From Aeromonas bestiarum (GTDB lineage Bacteria > Pseudomonadota > Gammaproteobacteria > Enterobacterales > Aeromonadaceae): a stretch of 64,000 nt of DNA. Positions 1-8,112 of the stretch are shown one piece after another. Both the position numbers and the translations under genes were made by a program. The DNA is taken from NCBI RefSeq assembly GCF_000819745.1, contig NZ_CDDA01000023.1, forward strand, positions 62,001 to 126,000, given 5' to 3'. Below the pieces are notes generated by a model. The model ran no database searches, was not told the origin of the DNA, and saw only the letters and a list, made by a program, of their open reading frames with translations. How positions within the stretch are numbered: position 1 is the stretch's first letter; each line of letters begins with the position of its first letter.

Positions 1-1301
1 TGGCGAAACGCCTGGGCCAGCCTGTCTATATCATCGTCGGTGCGGGGGATGGTGATGGGGTGATCCAAAGCACCGTCCGCCACCTGCTCGGCGGCGGCGG
101 TGAGGGAGCGCAGCGGGGCCGTGATGGAGTGGGAGAGCCAGCGCGAGAACAGGATCAGCAGCAGCAGGGAGCCGGCCCCCAGCAGGATCACCAGGGTCTC
201 CAGCTGACGGATGGGGCGGTAGGCCTCGCTGGTGGAGATCTCGGCGATGAAGGCCCACTCGGTGTCGAACACCTTCACCTGGGTGTAGGCGGCCAGCACC
301 TCGTCATCGTGATAGGAGCGAAACAGCCCGACACCCTGCTCGCCTGAGAGGGTCTTGACCACCAGCGGCGTCTGCAGCGGCCTGAAATTGGGGCTGAAAC
401 TGTTCTCCACGCTGAATTCCGGCGCCAGCCAGGCATTGGCGCGCATCCGCTTGTCCGGGCCTATGAGGATAGTCTCGCCGGTCTCGCCGAGGCCTTCCCG
501 CTCCGCCATGATCTGGTTGAGCTTGTCCGGCAGCAGCTCGAAGATCACCACGCCGCGCACATAGTCGTACTGCATCACGGGGGCGGCCATGTAGGCGACC
601 ACCTGGCCGGTCAGCTCGTTGCGGCCAAAGTCGGTGAATTCGAAGATCTGCTGCGGCTTCTGGCCGCCGTCGAGGCGCCGTTTTATCTTGGCGAAGGTGC
701 TGCCAAGGCCGCTCGCCTGATAGGGGCCCGAGAGCAGGTTGGTGGCGAAGTTGGGACGCTTGGTGACCGAGTAGACAACGTCGCCGTTGAGATCGATGAG
801 GAAGATGTCGCTGTAGTTGGATTTGCGCACCATGTCGGCATAGCCGCGATGAAAACGCTGGTGCACCCGGCCATACATCTCGTCCGCCAGGATCAGCGCG
901 CTGATGGAGGGCTCTATGTCGGCCTTGTCGTCGGGCTTTTGCAACTGATCCCAGGAGCCGGGCACATAGCGGGCCTGGGCGCGAGCGCGGGCCTCCTGTG
1001 GCGTGACGCCGAGTTTTTCGAAGGCACCGGTGAAGCCATAGAAGCGGCCGATACTGTTGCCGGCAAAATCCTGCTGGGAGAAGTTGATGATCTGTTCTTT
1101 GAGGTTGCCGAAGTAATCCTCCAGCTGGCTCTTCTTGATGTTGCGCACCGACACCAGATGGTTGGAGGTCTGGGTGGTGAGATCTTTGCCGTGGCTGTAG
1201 AGGAAGAACAGGGTGACGACCAGGAAGGGCACCATGGCCAGCATGAAAAAAGCCAGCATTAGCTGCGGCCTGAGCCCACGAGGCTTGAAGATCCATTTCA
1301 T
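1..1301 (-). CDS. Cache-HAMP membrane sensor, N-terminal part (runs off the window)
   Basis: An open frame starts at ATG 1301 (MKWIFKPRGLRPQ...) and leaves the window at position 1, giving about 433 codons. Residues about 13-35 form a membrane segment. A long extracytoplasmic sensor region follows, of the double-Cache kind common in chemoreceptors (QLEDYFGNLKEQIINFSQQ is a typical entry helix). A second membrane segment (LVILLGAGSLLLLILF) leads into a HAMP domain that ends near PRTDDDIDRLAQAFR. The output domain lies outside the window, so it could be an MCP, a histidine kinase or a diguanylate cyclase; an MCP seems most likely. The gene diverges from the tRNA cluster. Confidence 0.85.
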   Translation of the reverse strand, partial: MKWIFKPRGLRPQLMLAFFMLAMVPFLVVTLFFLYSHGKDLTTQTSNHLVSVRNIKKSQLEDYFGNLKEQIINFSQQDFAGNSIGRFYGFTGAFEKLGVTPQEARARAQARYVPGSWDQLQKPDDKADIEPSISALILADEMYGRVHQRFHRGYADMVRKSNYSDIFLIDLNGDVVYSVTKRPNFATNLLSGPYQASGLGSTFAKIKRRLDGGQKPQQIFEFTDFGRNELTGQVVAYMAAPVMQYDYVRGVVIFELLPDKLNQIMAEREGLGETGETILIGPDKRMRANAWLAPEFSVENSFSPNFRPLQTPLVVKTLSGEQGVGLFRSYHDDEVLAAYTQVKVFDTEWAFIAEISTSEAYRPIRQLETLVILLGAGSLLLLILFSRWLSHSITAPLRSLTAAAEQVADGALDHPITIPRTDDDIDRLAQAFR

Positions 1302-1484
1302 CGTGTGATTTTCAATTGAGAATCCAGTTACTAAGCGCCACAAGTCTCTGACTAAAGACTAATCATTTCAATGACTTTATCTTAAATTCGCCTGTGGGGT
1401 CACAGCCTGATGTGGTTTTTTTGGCCAAGCCGTCTAAACCCTGAGCAAACAGCACGGGCAAGGGCTAAAAGTGCGAAAAAAGGG

Positions 1485-1512
1485 TTGTGCCCGCGCTTGG
1501 GGTACGTATAAT
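1485..1512 (+). promoter_or_regulatory. sigma70 promoter of the tRNA-Gly/tRNA-Cys unit
   Basis: A perfect -10 TATAAT (1507-1512) is preceded by a -35-like TTGTGC (1485-1490) with a 16-nt spacer. It is followed by a GC-rich discriminator (GCGCCTCG), the usual arrangement for stringently controlled stable-RNA promoters. The tRNA-Gly gene begins about 38 nt after the -10 box. Confidence 0.75.
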
Positions 1513-1549
1513 GCGCCTCGTTGTCAGGTAACTGGCACACGGCAGTCAG

Positions 1550-1625
<76 letters not shown>

Positions 1626-1682
1626 ATTTCTCATAGCACCAACTATGGGTATCACTTTCAAGGCAATCAGCCTTGTCAGCAT

Positions 1683-1756
1683 GGCGCGTTAGCAAAGCGG
1701 TTATGCAGCGGATTGCAAATCCGTTTAGTCCGGTTCGACTCCGGAACGTGCCTCCA
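1683..1756 (+). tRNA. cysT: tRNA-Cys (GCA)
   Basis: A 74-nt cloverleaf with encoded CCA. The acceptor arm GGCGCGT pairs with ACGTGCC, including one G-U wobble. The anticodon stem GCGGATTGCAAATCCGT gives anticodon GCA. The T arm is CCGGTTCGACTCCGG. It lies 57 nt after tRNA-Gly and is very probably co-transcribed with it. Confidence 0.98.
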
Positions 1757-1794
1757 TCATCTTTCTGTTCAGCCTCGTACTTGCACCAAGCTCC

Positions 1795-1820
1795 CACACA
1801 TTCATGTGTGTGTTTTTGTT
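1795..1820 (+). terminator. terminator of the tRNA unit
   Basis: The stem CACACA/TGTGTG with loop TTCA (1795-1810) is followed by a T-rich run (TGTTTTTGTTT). It ends transcription from the tRNAs before the convergent small gene. Confidence 0.65.
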
Positions 1821-1839
1821 TCCCGCTATTCCGGTTTTC

Positions 1840-2133
1840 TCAATATCCCTGCTGCGTCAGCAAGGGTTCGCAGCCCTGTTGTTGCCACTCCCGTTCCAGA
1901 TAGCGATTGACCTCCACCAGATCCTGTCCCCGGAATTGAAACTGCACCTCGGCCGAATGCTCGGTCAGATCCATCATCTTCTGTTTCAACTGGCCGCATT
2001 GCCACAGGCTGATGGTCGGAGCCCCCTTGTAGGCCAGTTCTATGCTGTCGTTTTGATTGAGCCGCCAATCCTGCCACTCCGACCAGAGCAACAGACCCAG
2101 CACTCCTATGATCGCCACTTCTGCGGGTTTCAT
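1840..2133 (-). CDS. small single-pass membrane protein of unknown function
   Basis: 97 residues. ATG 2133 is preceded by GGAG 8 nt upstream. An N-terminal hydrophobic segment (EVAIIGVLGLLLWSEW, residues 5-20) looks like a membrane anchor. A soluble tail of about 75 residues follows, with two Cys (in LWQCGQLK and QQQGCEPLL) that could form a disulfide if the tail is periplasmic. I do not recognise a family. The overlapping 112-residue frame at 1826-2164 is a shadow. Confidence 0.65.
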   Translation of the reverse strand: MKPAEVAIIGVLGLLLWSEWQDWRLNQNDSIELAYKGAPTISLWQCGQLKQKMMDLTEHSAEVQFQFRGQDLVEVNRYLEREWQQQGCEPLLTQQGY

Positions 2134-2347
2134 CGCACAGACTCCATGTTGACTGCCAACTCATTAAATCTGGTCAAACGGCGCCGCTTTGCCAGATTTT
2201 GTTGTTTGTAAGTTAATGAATGTAACCTAATTTCATTTTATGGCTTTTGACGAACTTTTTTGCGAAAAAACGAGGTTGTTGGTGTAGTAATCCTACAAAT
2301 TGTGGAGTAATCTTTGCTCAGTGGTCTTACCAGTAAGGAGTGCTATC

Positions 2348-2548
2348 ATGTTTCATCCCTATTCCCTGACTCAGATAATTCTTCGTCGCATCTATGTGCT
2401 GCTGGTGGGTATTCTGGCCTTCCCCGTAATGCTGTTTCGCAGTGATCGCGCCCGTTTCTACAGCTATCTGCACCGCATCTGGAGCAAGACCAGCACCAAG
2501 CCGGTGTGGCTCAAGATGAGCGAGCGTGGCGAGCGGATCTTCTACTAA
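2348..2548 (+). CDS. ybfA: YbfA-like DUF2517 small membrane protein
   Basis: 66 residues from ATG 2348. AAGGAG (2335-2340) lies 7 nt upstream and decides this start over the longer frame from 2300. From memory of the family, the protein resembles E. coli YbfA (68 residues) over its whole length: an N-terminal hydrophobic helix (RIYVLLVGILAFPVMLF), the block DRARFYSYLHRIWSKTS, then KPVW. The function is unknown; it is probably an inner-membrane protein. A strong terminator follows directly. Confidence 0.85.
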   Translation: MFHPYSLTQIILRRIYVLLVGILAFPVMLFRSDRARFYSYLHRIWSKTSTKPVWLKMSERGERIFY

Positions 2549-2562
2549 GTTCGGCTTCAGAC

Positions 2563-2590
2563 AAAAAAGACAGCTTCGGCTGTCTTTTTT
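2563..2590 (+). terminator. rho-independent terminator after ybfA
   Basis: GACAGC-TTCG-GCTGTC (2569-2584) is a UUCG tetraloop hairpin flanked by an A run on the left and TTTTTT on the right, so it could act on both strands. Confidence 0.9.
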
Positions 2591-2878
2591 ATTGTTATCA
2601 AGAGATTGCAGCAACAGGCCTGGTGGGTGACCAGGTCATGTCTCGCCCGGTTTGCCCTGCCTGGTTGCCAGGCTGCTTGGTCCCGTCCTCTGGCGGGGCT
2701 TTTTTGATCGCCCGCCGCGGGCTGGATGTGGCTGGCACGTGGGAGCTGGCATACCCGGGTCCGGGAGCCCGGTTGCCTTGCCAAGGGGGACATATCTGCA
2801 CACACTGCTCCCTCCACAAGGCGCGCCTTCGGGGGCGCCTTGTCATGTTTGGAGCCGTGATGACACCAGGAGGTGCAG
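2591..2878. other. intergenic region with hairpins, no gene seen
   Basis: About 290 nt with no convincing gene. It holds repeated CCTGGT words, a short hairpin CCCG/CGGG (2682-2697) followed by GCTTTTTT, which may be a second terminator, and a hairpin with arms AAGGCGC/GCGCCTT (2818-2841) capped by TTCG. The last one has no U tract and sits about 40 nt before the GNAT start, so it may be a 5'-UTR structure. Confidence 0.5.
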
Positions 2879-3385
2879 ATGATCATTCGTCAGGCAACGC
2901 AGGCTGATATTCCCGCATTGGTGAGTTTGCGCATGGGGCTGTTTTGCGAGGTGGGCGAGCTGAGCGATCCGCTGGCCGATCTGGATCTCTGGCAGGCGAC
3001 TCGCGCCTATTTCAGCCTGGCGCAGGCCGATGGCAGCGCGCGCTCCTGGGTGGCCGAGGTCGGGGGTGAGGTGGTGGCGAGCGGCACGCTGGCCCTGTTT
3101 GTGCGGCCGCCCTATCCCGGCAACCTGTCGGGGCGGGAGGCCTATCTGCTCAACATGTATACGCTGCCGGCCTACCGCAAGCAGGGCATGGCCAGCGCCC
3201 TGCTCGATGCCATGGTGGCCCATGCCAGCGCCGAACGACTGGGCAAGGTGTGGCTGCATGCCAGCGATGAGGGACGTCCCCTGTATGAACGGGTCGGTTT
3301 TGTGGCCAATCCGGCCTATTTGGAGTGGTCGGCCACCCCTTCCCCGTTGCTATCTGAGCGCCGAGAAGCTAGAAACCTTGACTAA
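2879..3385 (+). CDS. GNAT family N-acetyltransferase
   Basis: 168 residues. ATG 2879 has AGGAGG (2868-2873) 5 nt upstream; a GTG two codons earlier overlaps that ribosome site and is less likely. The fold is seen from MIIRQATQADIPALVSLR (strand 1/helix 1), a central VVASGTLALF strand, LLNMYTLPAYRKQGMASALL (the acetyl-CoA pyrophosphate-binding motif A, here KQGMAS in place of R/Q-G-x-G/A), and the C-terminal ASDEGRPLYERVGF block typical of GNAT enzymes. The substrate cannot be told. Confidence 0.85.
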   Translation: MIIRQATQADIPALVSLRMGLFCEVGELSDPLADLDLWQATRAYFSLAQADGSARSWVAEVGGEVVASGTLALFVRPPYPGNLSGREAYLLNMYTLPAYRKQGMASALLDAMVAHASAERLGKVWLHASDEGRPLYERVGFVANPAYLEWSATPSPLLSERREARNLD

Positions 3386-3433
3386 GATCAATTCAGGCGG
3401 GGGAGCTTTCCCTGATGACGAGGTATAGACAAG

Positions 3434-4735
3434 ATGTTCAATTTTAAACTCAAAGCCGAACTGCTGGCTTGTCAGGAGCAATTGACGCAGGCACAGACCT
3501 TTATCGATGCGGTCAAGGGCGGGGTGGCGGTGATCACCTTCAGCCCGGAAGGGCAGATCCTGGATGCCAATCCGCTGTTTCTGGGAGTGGTTGGCTACAG
3601 CGAACAGGAGGTCGTGGGCCAGCCGCACCGGATATTTTGTGACGGCCTGTATGCCCAGTCGAGCGCTTACCAGCAGTTCTGGGAGCAGCTGCGTCAGGGG
3701 CGCAGTCACAGTGGCGTGTTCCGGCGGCTGAACAAGCAGGGCCACACCCTGTGGCTGGATGCCACCTACTTCCCGGTCAAGCAGGGGGGGCGTGTGGTGC
3801 GGGTGATCAAGATTGCCTCCGACATCACCCACAGCCATGAGCAGTTGCTGAGCCAGGAGGCCACCTCGACCGCCCTCGATCGTTCCCAGGCCATCATAGA
3901 GTTCACCCCCAAGGGGGAGATTGTCAGCGCCAACCAGAATTTTCTCTCCTGCATGGGTTACTCCTTGTCGCAGCTCAAGGGCCAGCATCACAGGATCTTC
4001 TGCGATGAGAGCTTCTATCGGGAGCAGCCGCACTTCTGGGAGGATCTGGCCAAGGGGCAGGTCAAGTCCGGGTTGTTCCTGCGTCGCACCAGCCATGGCA
4101 ACGAGATCTGGCTGGAGGCGAGCTACAACCCCATCAAGAACGAGGCCGGCAAGGTGATCAAGGTGATCAAGTTTGCCAGCGATGTGACCGAGCGGATCCA
4201 GCGCGCGCAGGCGGTGAGCGAGGCGGCCCGCATCGCCCACAGCATATCGCAGGAGACGACCAGGGCGGCGGCAACCGGGGCGACCCTGCTCAACTCCTCG
4301 GTCAGCATCTCCACGGCCATCTCGGAGCAGGTGGGCAGGATGTCCGATCTGATCGGGCTGCTCAACGAGCAATCCAAGAGTATCGAGGCCATCGTCTCCA
4401 CCATCAGCAGCATCGCCGAGCAGACCAACCTGTTGGCGCTCAATGCGGCCATAGAGGCGGCGCGGGCCGGGGATCAGGGCCGTGGCTTTGCCGTGGTGGC
4501 GGATGAGGTGCGGCAACTGGCCGCCCGAACCTCCCTCTCTACCAGCGAGATTGACAGCGTAGTACAGAAAAACCGTGAACTGACGGCGCAGATCACCAAC
4601 AACATCAACGAAGTTGCCTTGAGTGCCCTGCGTGGCAAGGAGCAGATCGTCGAGGTGAGCAGCGTGATGGTACAGATAGAGCAGGGGGCGACCAACGTAA
4701 CCCAGACTGTTTCGGGTCTGGCCATCGGCGCCTGA
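3434..4735 (+). CDS. soluble chemoreceptor with two PAS domains (BdlA-like)
   Basis: 433 residues with no membrane segment. Two tandem PAS domains occupy residues about 20-135 and 145-260; both carry the HRIFCD motif and end in IKIASDIT / IKFASDVT. A receptor signalling domain follows, whose hairpin tip has [18 protein letters not shown] and [12 protein letters not shown], the CheA/CheW-binding core. This PAS-PAS-MCP layout and length resemble BdlA of Pseudomonas, which controls biofilm dispersal. Whether these PAS domains bind heme or flavin cannot be told from sequence. The C-terminus ends soon after the signalling helix, as in other short receptors. Confidence 0.9.
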   Translation: MFNFKLKAELLACQEQLTQAQTFIDAVKGGVAVITFSPEGQILDANPLFLGVVGYSEQEVVGQPHRIFCDGLYAQSSAYQQFWEQLRQGRSHSGVFRRLNKQGHTLWLDATYFPVKQGGRVVRVIKIASDITHSHEQLLSQEATSTALDRSQAIIEFTPKGEIVSANQNFLSCMGYSLSQLKGQHHRIFCDESFYREQPHFWEDLAKGQVKSGLFLRRTSHGNEIWLEASYNPIKNEAGKVIKVIKFASDVTERIQRAQAVSEAARIAHSISQETTRAAATGATLLNSSVSISTAISEQVGRMSDLIGLLNEQSKSIEAIVSTISSIAEQTNLLALNAAIEAARAGDQGRGFAVVADEVRQLAARTSLSTSEIDSVVQKNRELTAQITNNINEVALSALRGKEQIVEVSSVMVQIEQGATNVTQTVSGLAIGA

Positions 4736-4902
4736 GTCATTTTTCCTCCCCGAGCACGGCTGCCGTCCTGGCGGCTGTGCACAATCCGAGCGGTCAGCTC
4801 ACCAATCTGAACCCCTGCTGTATCACCCCCTGCTTGTCAATTGCCCGCCGGGGGCGGCCTGTTTAGGCTTGCCGCCTCACGATTCTGGAGCAAGAAAACG
4901 TA

Positions 4903-5460
4903 ATGGCAACAAGAGCAAAAAGCAGGGCCTTGGCCCTGTTGGCGGGCATGCTTGCGAGCATGGGGTTGAGTGGTTGCATGGGGCAGATGGGGCTCTCCTC
5001 CATGGTGACCAAGGGCAATCTCAGCGTGGTGGACAACCGTTACGGTCGGGCCGGGGTCTTCCTGCTGCTCTCCCCCGTCTATGGTCTGGCGGCGACGGCG
5101 GACTTGTTCGTGTTCAATAGCATCGAATTCTGGTCGGGCAAGAACCCCATCACCGGCAAGTCACCTGCGCTGGTGGATCAGAAGCTGGATGCCCTGATCA
5201 AGGTCAACCAGCATCTGGACCCAGCTCTCAACAAGGTGCCCTTGGCCATGTTGCCGCAAGGGGTGCGCGAGGTCGAGATGAGCTATCCGGACGAGCGTAC
5301 CGCCCAGATGGAGGTGCACTACCTGGATGGTCGCAGCAGCCTGATGCGCGGTGAAAAGCGCGGCGAGCTGCTGGATATCTACTTCGATGGCCGGCTGGTC
5401 TCGACCCTGACTCAGGCCCAGCTGGATTATGCTGCGGTCGCTGGCCGTGTGCAGGCCTGA
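4903..5460 (+). CDS. DUF3332 lipoprotein
   Basis: 185 residues. A lipoprotein signal is present: positively charged start (ATRAKSR), hydrophobic stretch and lipobox LSGC with Cys at residue 25. The conserved DUF3332 stretch with VVDNRYGRAGVFLLLSPVY and FNSIEFWSGKNPI follows, containing a second hydrophobic segment. The C-terminal half is soluble. Function is unknown. The next gene begins 86 nt later, so the two may share a transcript. Confidence 0.85.
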   Translation: MATRAKSRALALLAGMLASMGLSGCMGQMGLSSMVTKGNLSVVDNRYGRAGVFLLLSPVYGLAATADLFVFNSIEFWSGKNPITGKSPALVDQKLDALIKVNQHLDPALNKVPLAMLPQGVREVEMSYPDERTAQMEVHYLDGRSSLMRGEKRGELLDIYFDGRLVSTLTQAQLDYAAVAGRVQA

Positions 5461-5546
5461 TCTCGCAGGCCCGAGATCCGTTCTGGCCTGAATTGGGTAT
5501 AGTATTCCCTGCATGCAACATTGCCATTGTGGCCAGGGAGTAGCTC

Positions 5547-6920
5547 ATGACCTTCAGCGGTCTGCGATTATCGGAACTGATCGGTTCCCTCAGTCATGCC
5601 CTCGACATGACTGAGGGGCAACCCAGAGGGCACTGCATCCGTTGTTGCTGGATTGGTTCCCGGCTGGGGGAGCGGCTTGGCCTGGATGCCGGGCAGCGCC
5701 ACGACCTCTATTACACCCTGCTGCTCAAAGATCTCGGTTGCAGCAGCAATGCGGCCCGCATCTGCGAGCTCTATCTCACCGACGATCTGCACTTCAAACG
5801 CGATTTCAAGCTGGTGGATGGCTCCCTCTCCGAGGTGGTCAATTTCGTGCTGGGCCACACCGGCCTGCAGGCCGATCTGCTGGGGCGCTTTCGCAGCCTG
5901 TTTCACATCTTTCGCAACGGCGATCAGATTGCCAACGAGCTGATCCAGACCCGCTGCCATCGCGGCGCCGATATCGCTCGCCAGCTGCGCTTCAGCGATG
6001 AGGTCGCCGGCGGCATCCTCTCTCTCGACGAGCACTGGAATGGCAAGGGGCGGCCGTTGCAGCTGGCTGGTGAGGCGATCCCGCTCTTCTCCCGTATTGC
6101 CCTGCTCTGTCAGGTGGTGGATGTGTTTCATGCCGCCGCAGGCCCGCAGGCCGTGATGAAGGAGTTGCGCGGGCGCAGCGGCAGCTGGTTTGACCCCGAT
6201 CTGGTCAGGCAGTTCGAAGCCATGGCCGATGAGCATTTCTGGCGAGGGCTGGCGGATCCCCAGCTGGCGGAGTGGGTGTTTAGCCATGCCTCCGGACAGG
6301 GGGAGGTGGCGCTCGACGAGGACTATCTGGACGAGATTGCCGCCGCCTTCGGTCAGGTGGTGGACTCCAAGAGCCCCTACACTGCCGGTCACAGCGGCCG
6401 GGTGGCGCTCTATACCGACATCCTCGCCACCCAGATGGGGATCCCGGAGCCACGGCGGCGCTGGCTCAAACGCGGCGCTCTGCTGCACGACGTGGGCAAG
6501 CTTGGGGTGAGCAACGCCATCCTCGACAAACCGGACAAGCTGAATGCCGATGAGTGGGTGGCGGTGCAGATGCATGCCGCCTACACAGAGGAGATCCTGA
6601 GTCGCATTGGGGCGTTCAAGGAGCTGGCCCAGGTAGCGGGGGCCCATCATGAGCGGCTCGACGGCAAAGGCTATCCCAAGGGACTCAAGGCAGAGGAGAT
6701 TGCCCTTGAGACCCGCATCATCACCACGGCCGACATCTTTGATGCCATTACCGCCAAGCGTCCCTATCGTGGTGCCATTCCCGTGCCCCAGGCGCTGGAG
6801 ATGATGGCCGAGCAACTGGGATCTGCCATAGACCCCGACTGTTTTGCCGCGCTGGAGGCGGGGATCAAGGATTTCTCCATCTATCTCATGGCCGAGCAGC
6901 CGCTGGCGGATGCCAGTTAA
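5547..6920 (+). CDS. double HD-GYP domain protein (c-di-GMP phosphodiesterase)
   Basis: 457 residues; ATG 5547 has GGGAG 8 nt upstream. The C-terminal half (from about residue 270) is a full HD-GYP domain: HSGRVALYTD, LLHDVGKLGVSN (the HD metal pair), AHHERLDGKGYPKG (the GYP motif) and TTADIFDAITAKRPYR. It should hydrolyse cyclic di-GMP. The N-terminal half (about residues 28-235) looks like a second, degenerate HD-GYP module: the HD pair is replaced (LLLKDLGCSS), but DEHWNGKGRP and RIALLCQVVDVFHAAAG remain, so it may be a sensing or dimerising domain. Soluble. Confidence 0.9.
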   Translation: MTFSGLRLSELIGSLSHALDMTEGQPRGHCIRCCWIGSRLGERLGLDAGQRHDLYYTLLLKDLGCSSNAARICELYLTDDLHFKRDFKLVDGSLSEVVNFVLGHTGLQADLLGRFRSLFHIFRNGDQIANELIQTRCHRGADIARQLRFSDEVAGGILSLDEHWNGKGRPLQLAGEAIPLFSRIALLCQVVDVFHAAAGPQAVMKELRGRSGSWFDPDLVRQFEAMADEHFWRGLADPQLAEWVFSHASGQGEVALDEDYLDEIAAAFGQVVDSKSPYTAGHSGRVALYTDILATQMGIPEPRRRWLKRGALLHDVGKLGVSNAILDKPDKLNADEWVAVQMHAAYTEEILSRIGAFKELAQVAGAHHERLDGKGYPKGLKAEEIALETRIITTADIFDAITAKRPYRGAIPVPQALEMMAEQLGSAIDPDCFAALEAGIKDFSIYLMAEQPLADAS

Positions 6921-6965
6921 CGCTGGTTGCGTACATGGCCTGAGTGGCCAGCCCAGGATACAAGA

Positions 6966-6990
6966 ACGCCCCGCATTGCGGGGCATTTTG
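6966..6990. terminator. bidirectional terminator between HD-GYP gene and yeeA
   Basis: GCCCCGC-ATT-GCGGGGC (6968-6984) followed by ATTTTG. It lies between convergent genes. Confidence 0.75.
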
Positions 6991-8049
6991 CTATGGGTGG
7001 CTCTGGCTGCGGGGCGGGTACATCACCAGCCCCAGCAGGCGGCGCAAGTGGGTGAGCTGCTCGGTGAGCTGCAGGCTCAGCCAGAGATAGCCGCTGATGG
7101 CGGCCTCGCCCCCTGCATCGAGCCGCACCCGGGTCGCGGCCTCCTGCAACTCGCTGATGGCCTGCTCAGCCCCTTTCAACTCGCCGCTCTTGAGCATGAG
7201 CGCCAGCTGGATCATCACGGCTTCGGTCGCCTGCTGGCAGGCGCGCAGCTCGGGGGTGCTCTGCATCAGAAAGTGGCTCTGGCGATCGCTCCAGTAGGTG
7301 TTGGCCAGCATCTCCAGGGTGCAGAGGGTGTTGCGCATCGTGGTCTGGATGGCCTCGAACAGGGCGCTGCCAAGGCGGGTCTCCTTGACCGCCGGGGCCA
7401 GCAGGGGGCGCAGGCTCACCATCTTGGAGAGCAGACGAGAGTGGCTCTGGGCCAGCCTGGGTCGCTCCAGAATATTGGGGGAGAGGTGGGTATGGTAGAG
7501 CCGGTGCGCCTGCAGCAGGGTGTCGTGCATCTGCAACCGCCAGTGGCTGTAGGCGCGCTGGGGGTAGATGCTGCAAAACAGCAGCGCCAGCAGGGAGCCC
7601 AGGATCACGTCGGCACTGCGCCACAGCGCCGTCTCTATGTCCCCCGGCATGGCCCCCATGGTGACGCCCAGGGTGATGCCGATGAGCAGCCCCACGTAGG
7701 GGCGCTTGCCGAGCGCCAGATAACCGCACAGGAACATGATGCAGCCGCACCACACCAGGGTCAGCGGCAGGGAGTAGAGCTCCAGATAGAGGGCCACCAC
7801 ACCGCAACCGGCGCCGAAGATGGTGCCGACCACCCGTTGCAGGGCCCGTGACAGCACATTGCCCCAGAACGAGATGGGCCCCATCACCACCACCAGCGTG
7901 ATCAGCGGCCAGGTGCTTTCCGGCAGCTTGAGTTCCCGGGTCAGCAGAAAGGTGAGCATGAAGGCGAGCGCGATGCGCAGGCCGTGGACGATGCGATAGC
8001 GGCCATAGATCAGCAGATCGAGCCGGGAGAGCGGGGTATTCAGGCGCAA
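6991..8049 (-). CDS. yeeA: YeeA-like FUSC family inner-membrane protein
   Basis: 352 residues, the same length as E. coli YeeA, which it resembles closely by memory: RYRIVHGLRIALAFMLTFLL, PESTWPLITLVVVMGPISFW and GKRPYVGLLIGITLGV. The N-terminal half has about five or six membrane helices of the fusaric-acid-resistance/FUSC type; the C-terminal half is a cytoplasmic helical region. The start is probably TTG 8049, with GAGG 8 nt upstream. It lies 63 nt downstream of mobB-moeA, with a hairpin between, so it may be read partly from that operon. Confidence 0.85.
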   Translation of the reverse strand: MRLNTPLSRLDLLIYGRYRIVHGLRIALAFMLTFLLTRELKLPESTWPLITLVVVMGPISFWGNVLSRALQRVVGTIFGAGCGVVALYLELYSLPLTLVWCGCIMFLCGYLALGKRPYVGLLIGITLGVTMGAMPGDIETALWRSADVILGSLLALLFCSIYPQRAYSHWRLQMHDTLLQAHRLYHTHLSPNILERPRLAQSHSRLLSKMVSLRPLLAPAVKETRLGSALFEAIQTTMRNTLCTLEMLANTYWSDRQSHFLMQSTPELRACQQATEAVMIQLALMLKSGELKGAEQAISELQEAATRVRLDAGGEAAISGYLWLSLQLTEQLTHLRRLLGLVMYPPRSQSHP

Positions 8050-8070
8050 GGGACAAGCCTCGGGTCATGG

Positions 8071-8100
8071 GCGCAAACACCCCGCCACGCCCGGCGGGGT
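8071..8100 (-). terminator. weak terminator after mobB-moeA
   Basis: On the minus strand ACCCCGCC-GGGCGT-GGCGGGGT (8100-8079) is followed by GTTTGCGC. The stem is strong but the U tract is poor, so read-through into yeeA is likely. Confidence 0.45.
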
Positions 8101-8112
8101 GATCGCTATGTA

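Noticed and set aside
1757-1839. A third tRNA (Leu) as in the E. coli glyW-cysT-leuZ unit
   Set aside because: No cloverleaf is found; a hairpin followed by a T run ends the unit.
2818-2841. Terminator before the GNAT gene
   Set aside because: The hairpin is strong but has no U tract and lies within about 40 nt of a well-placed ribosome site.
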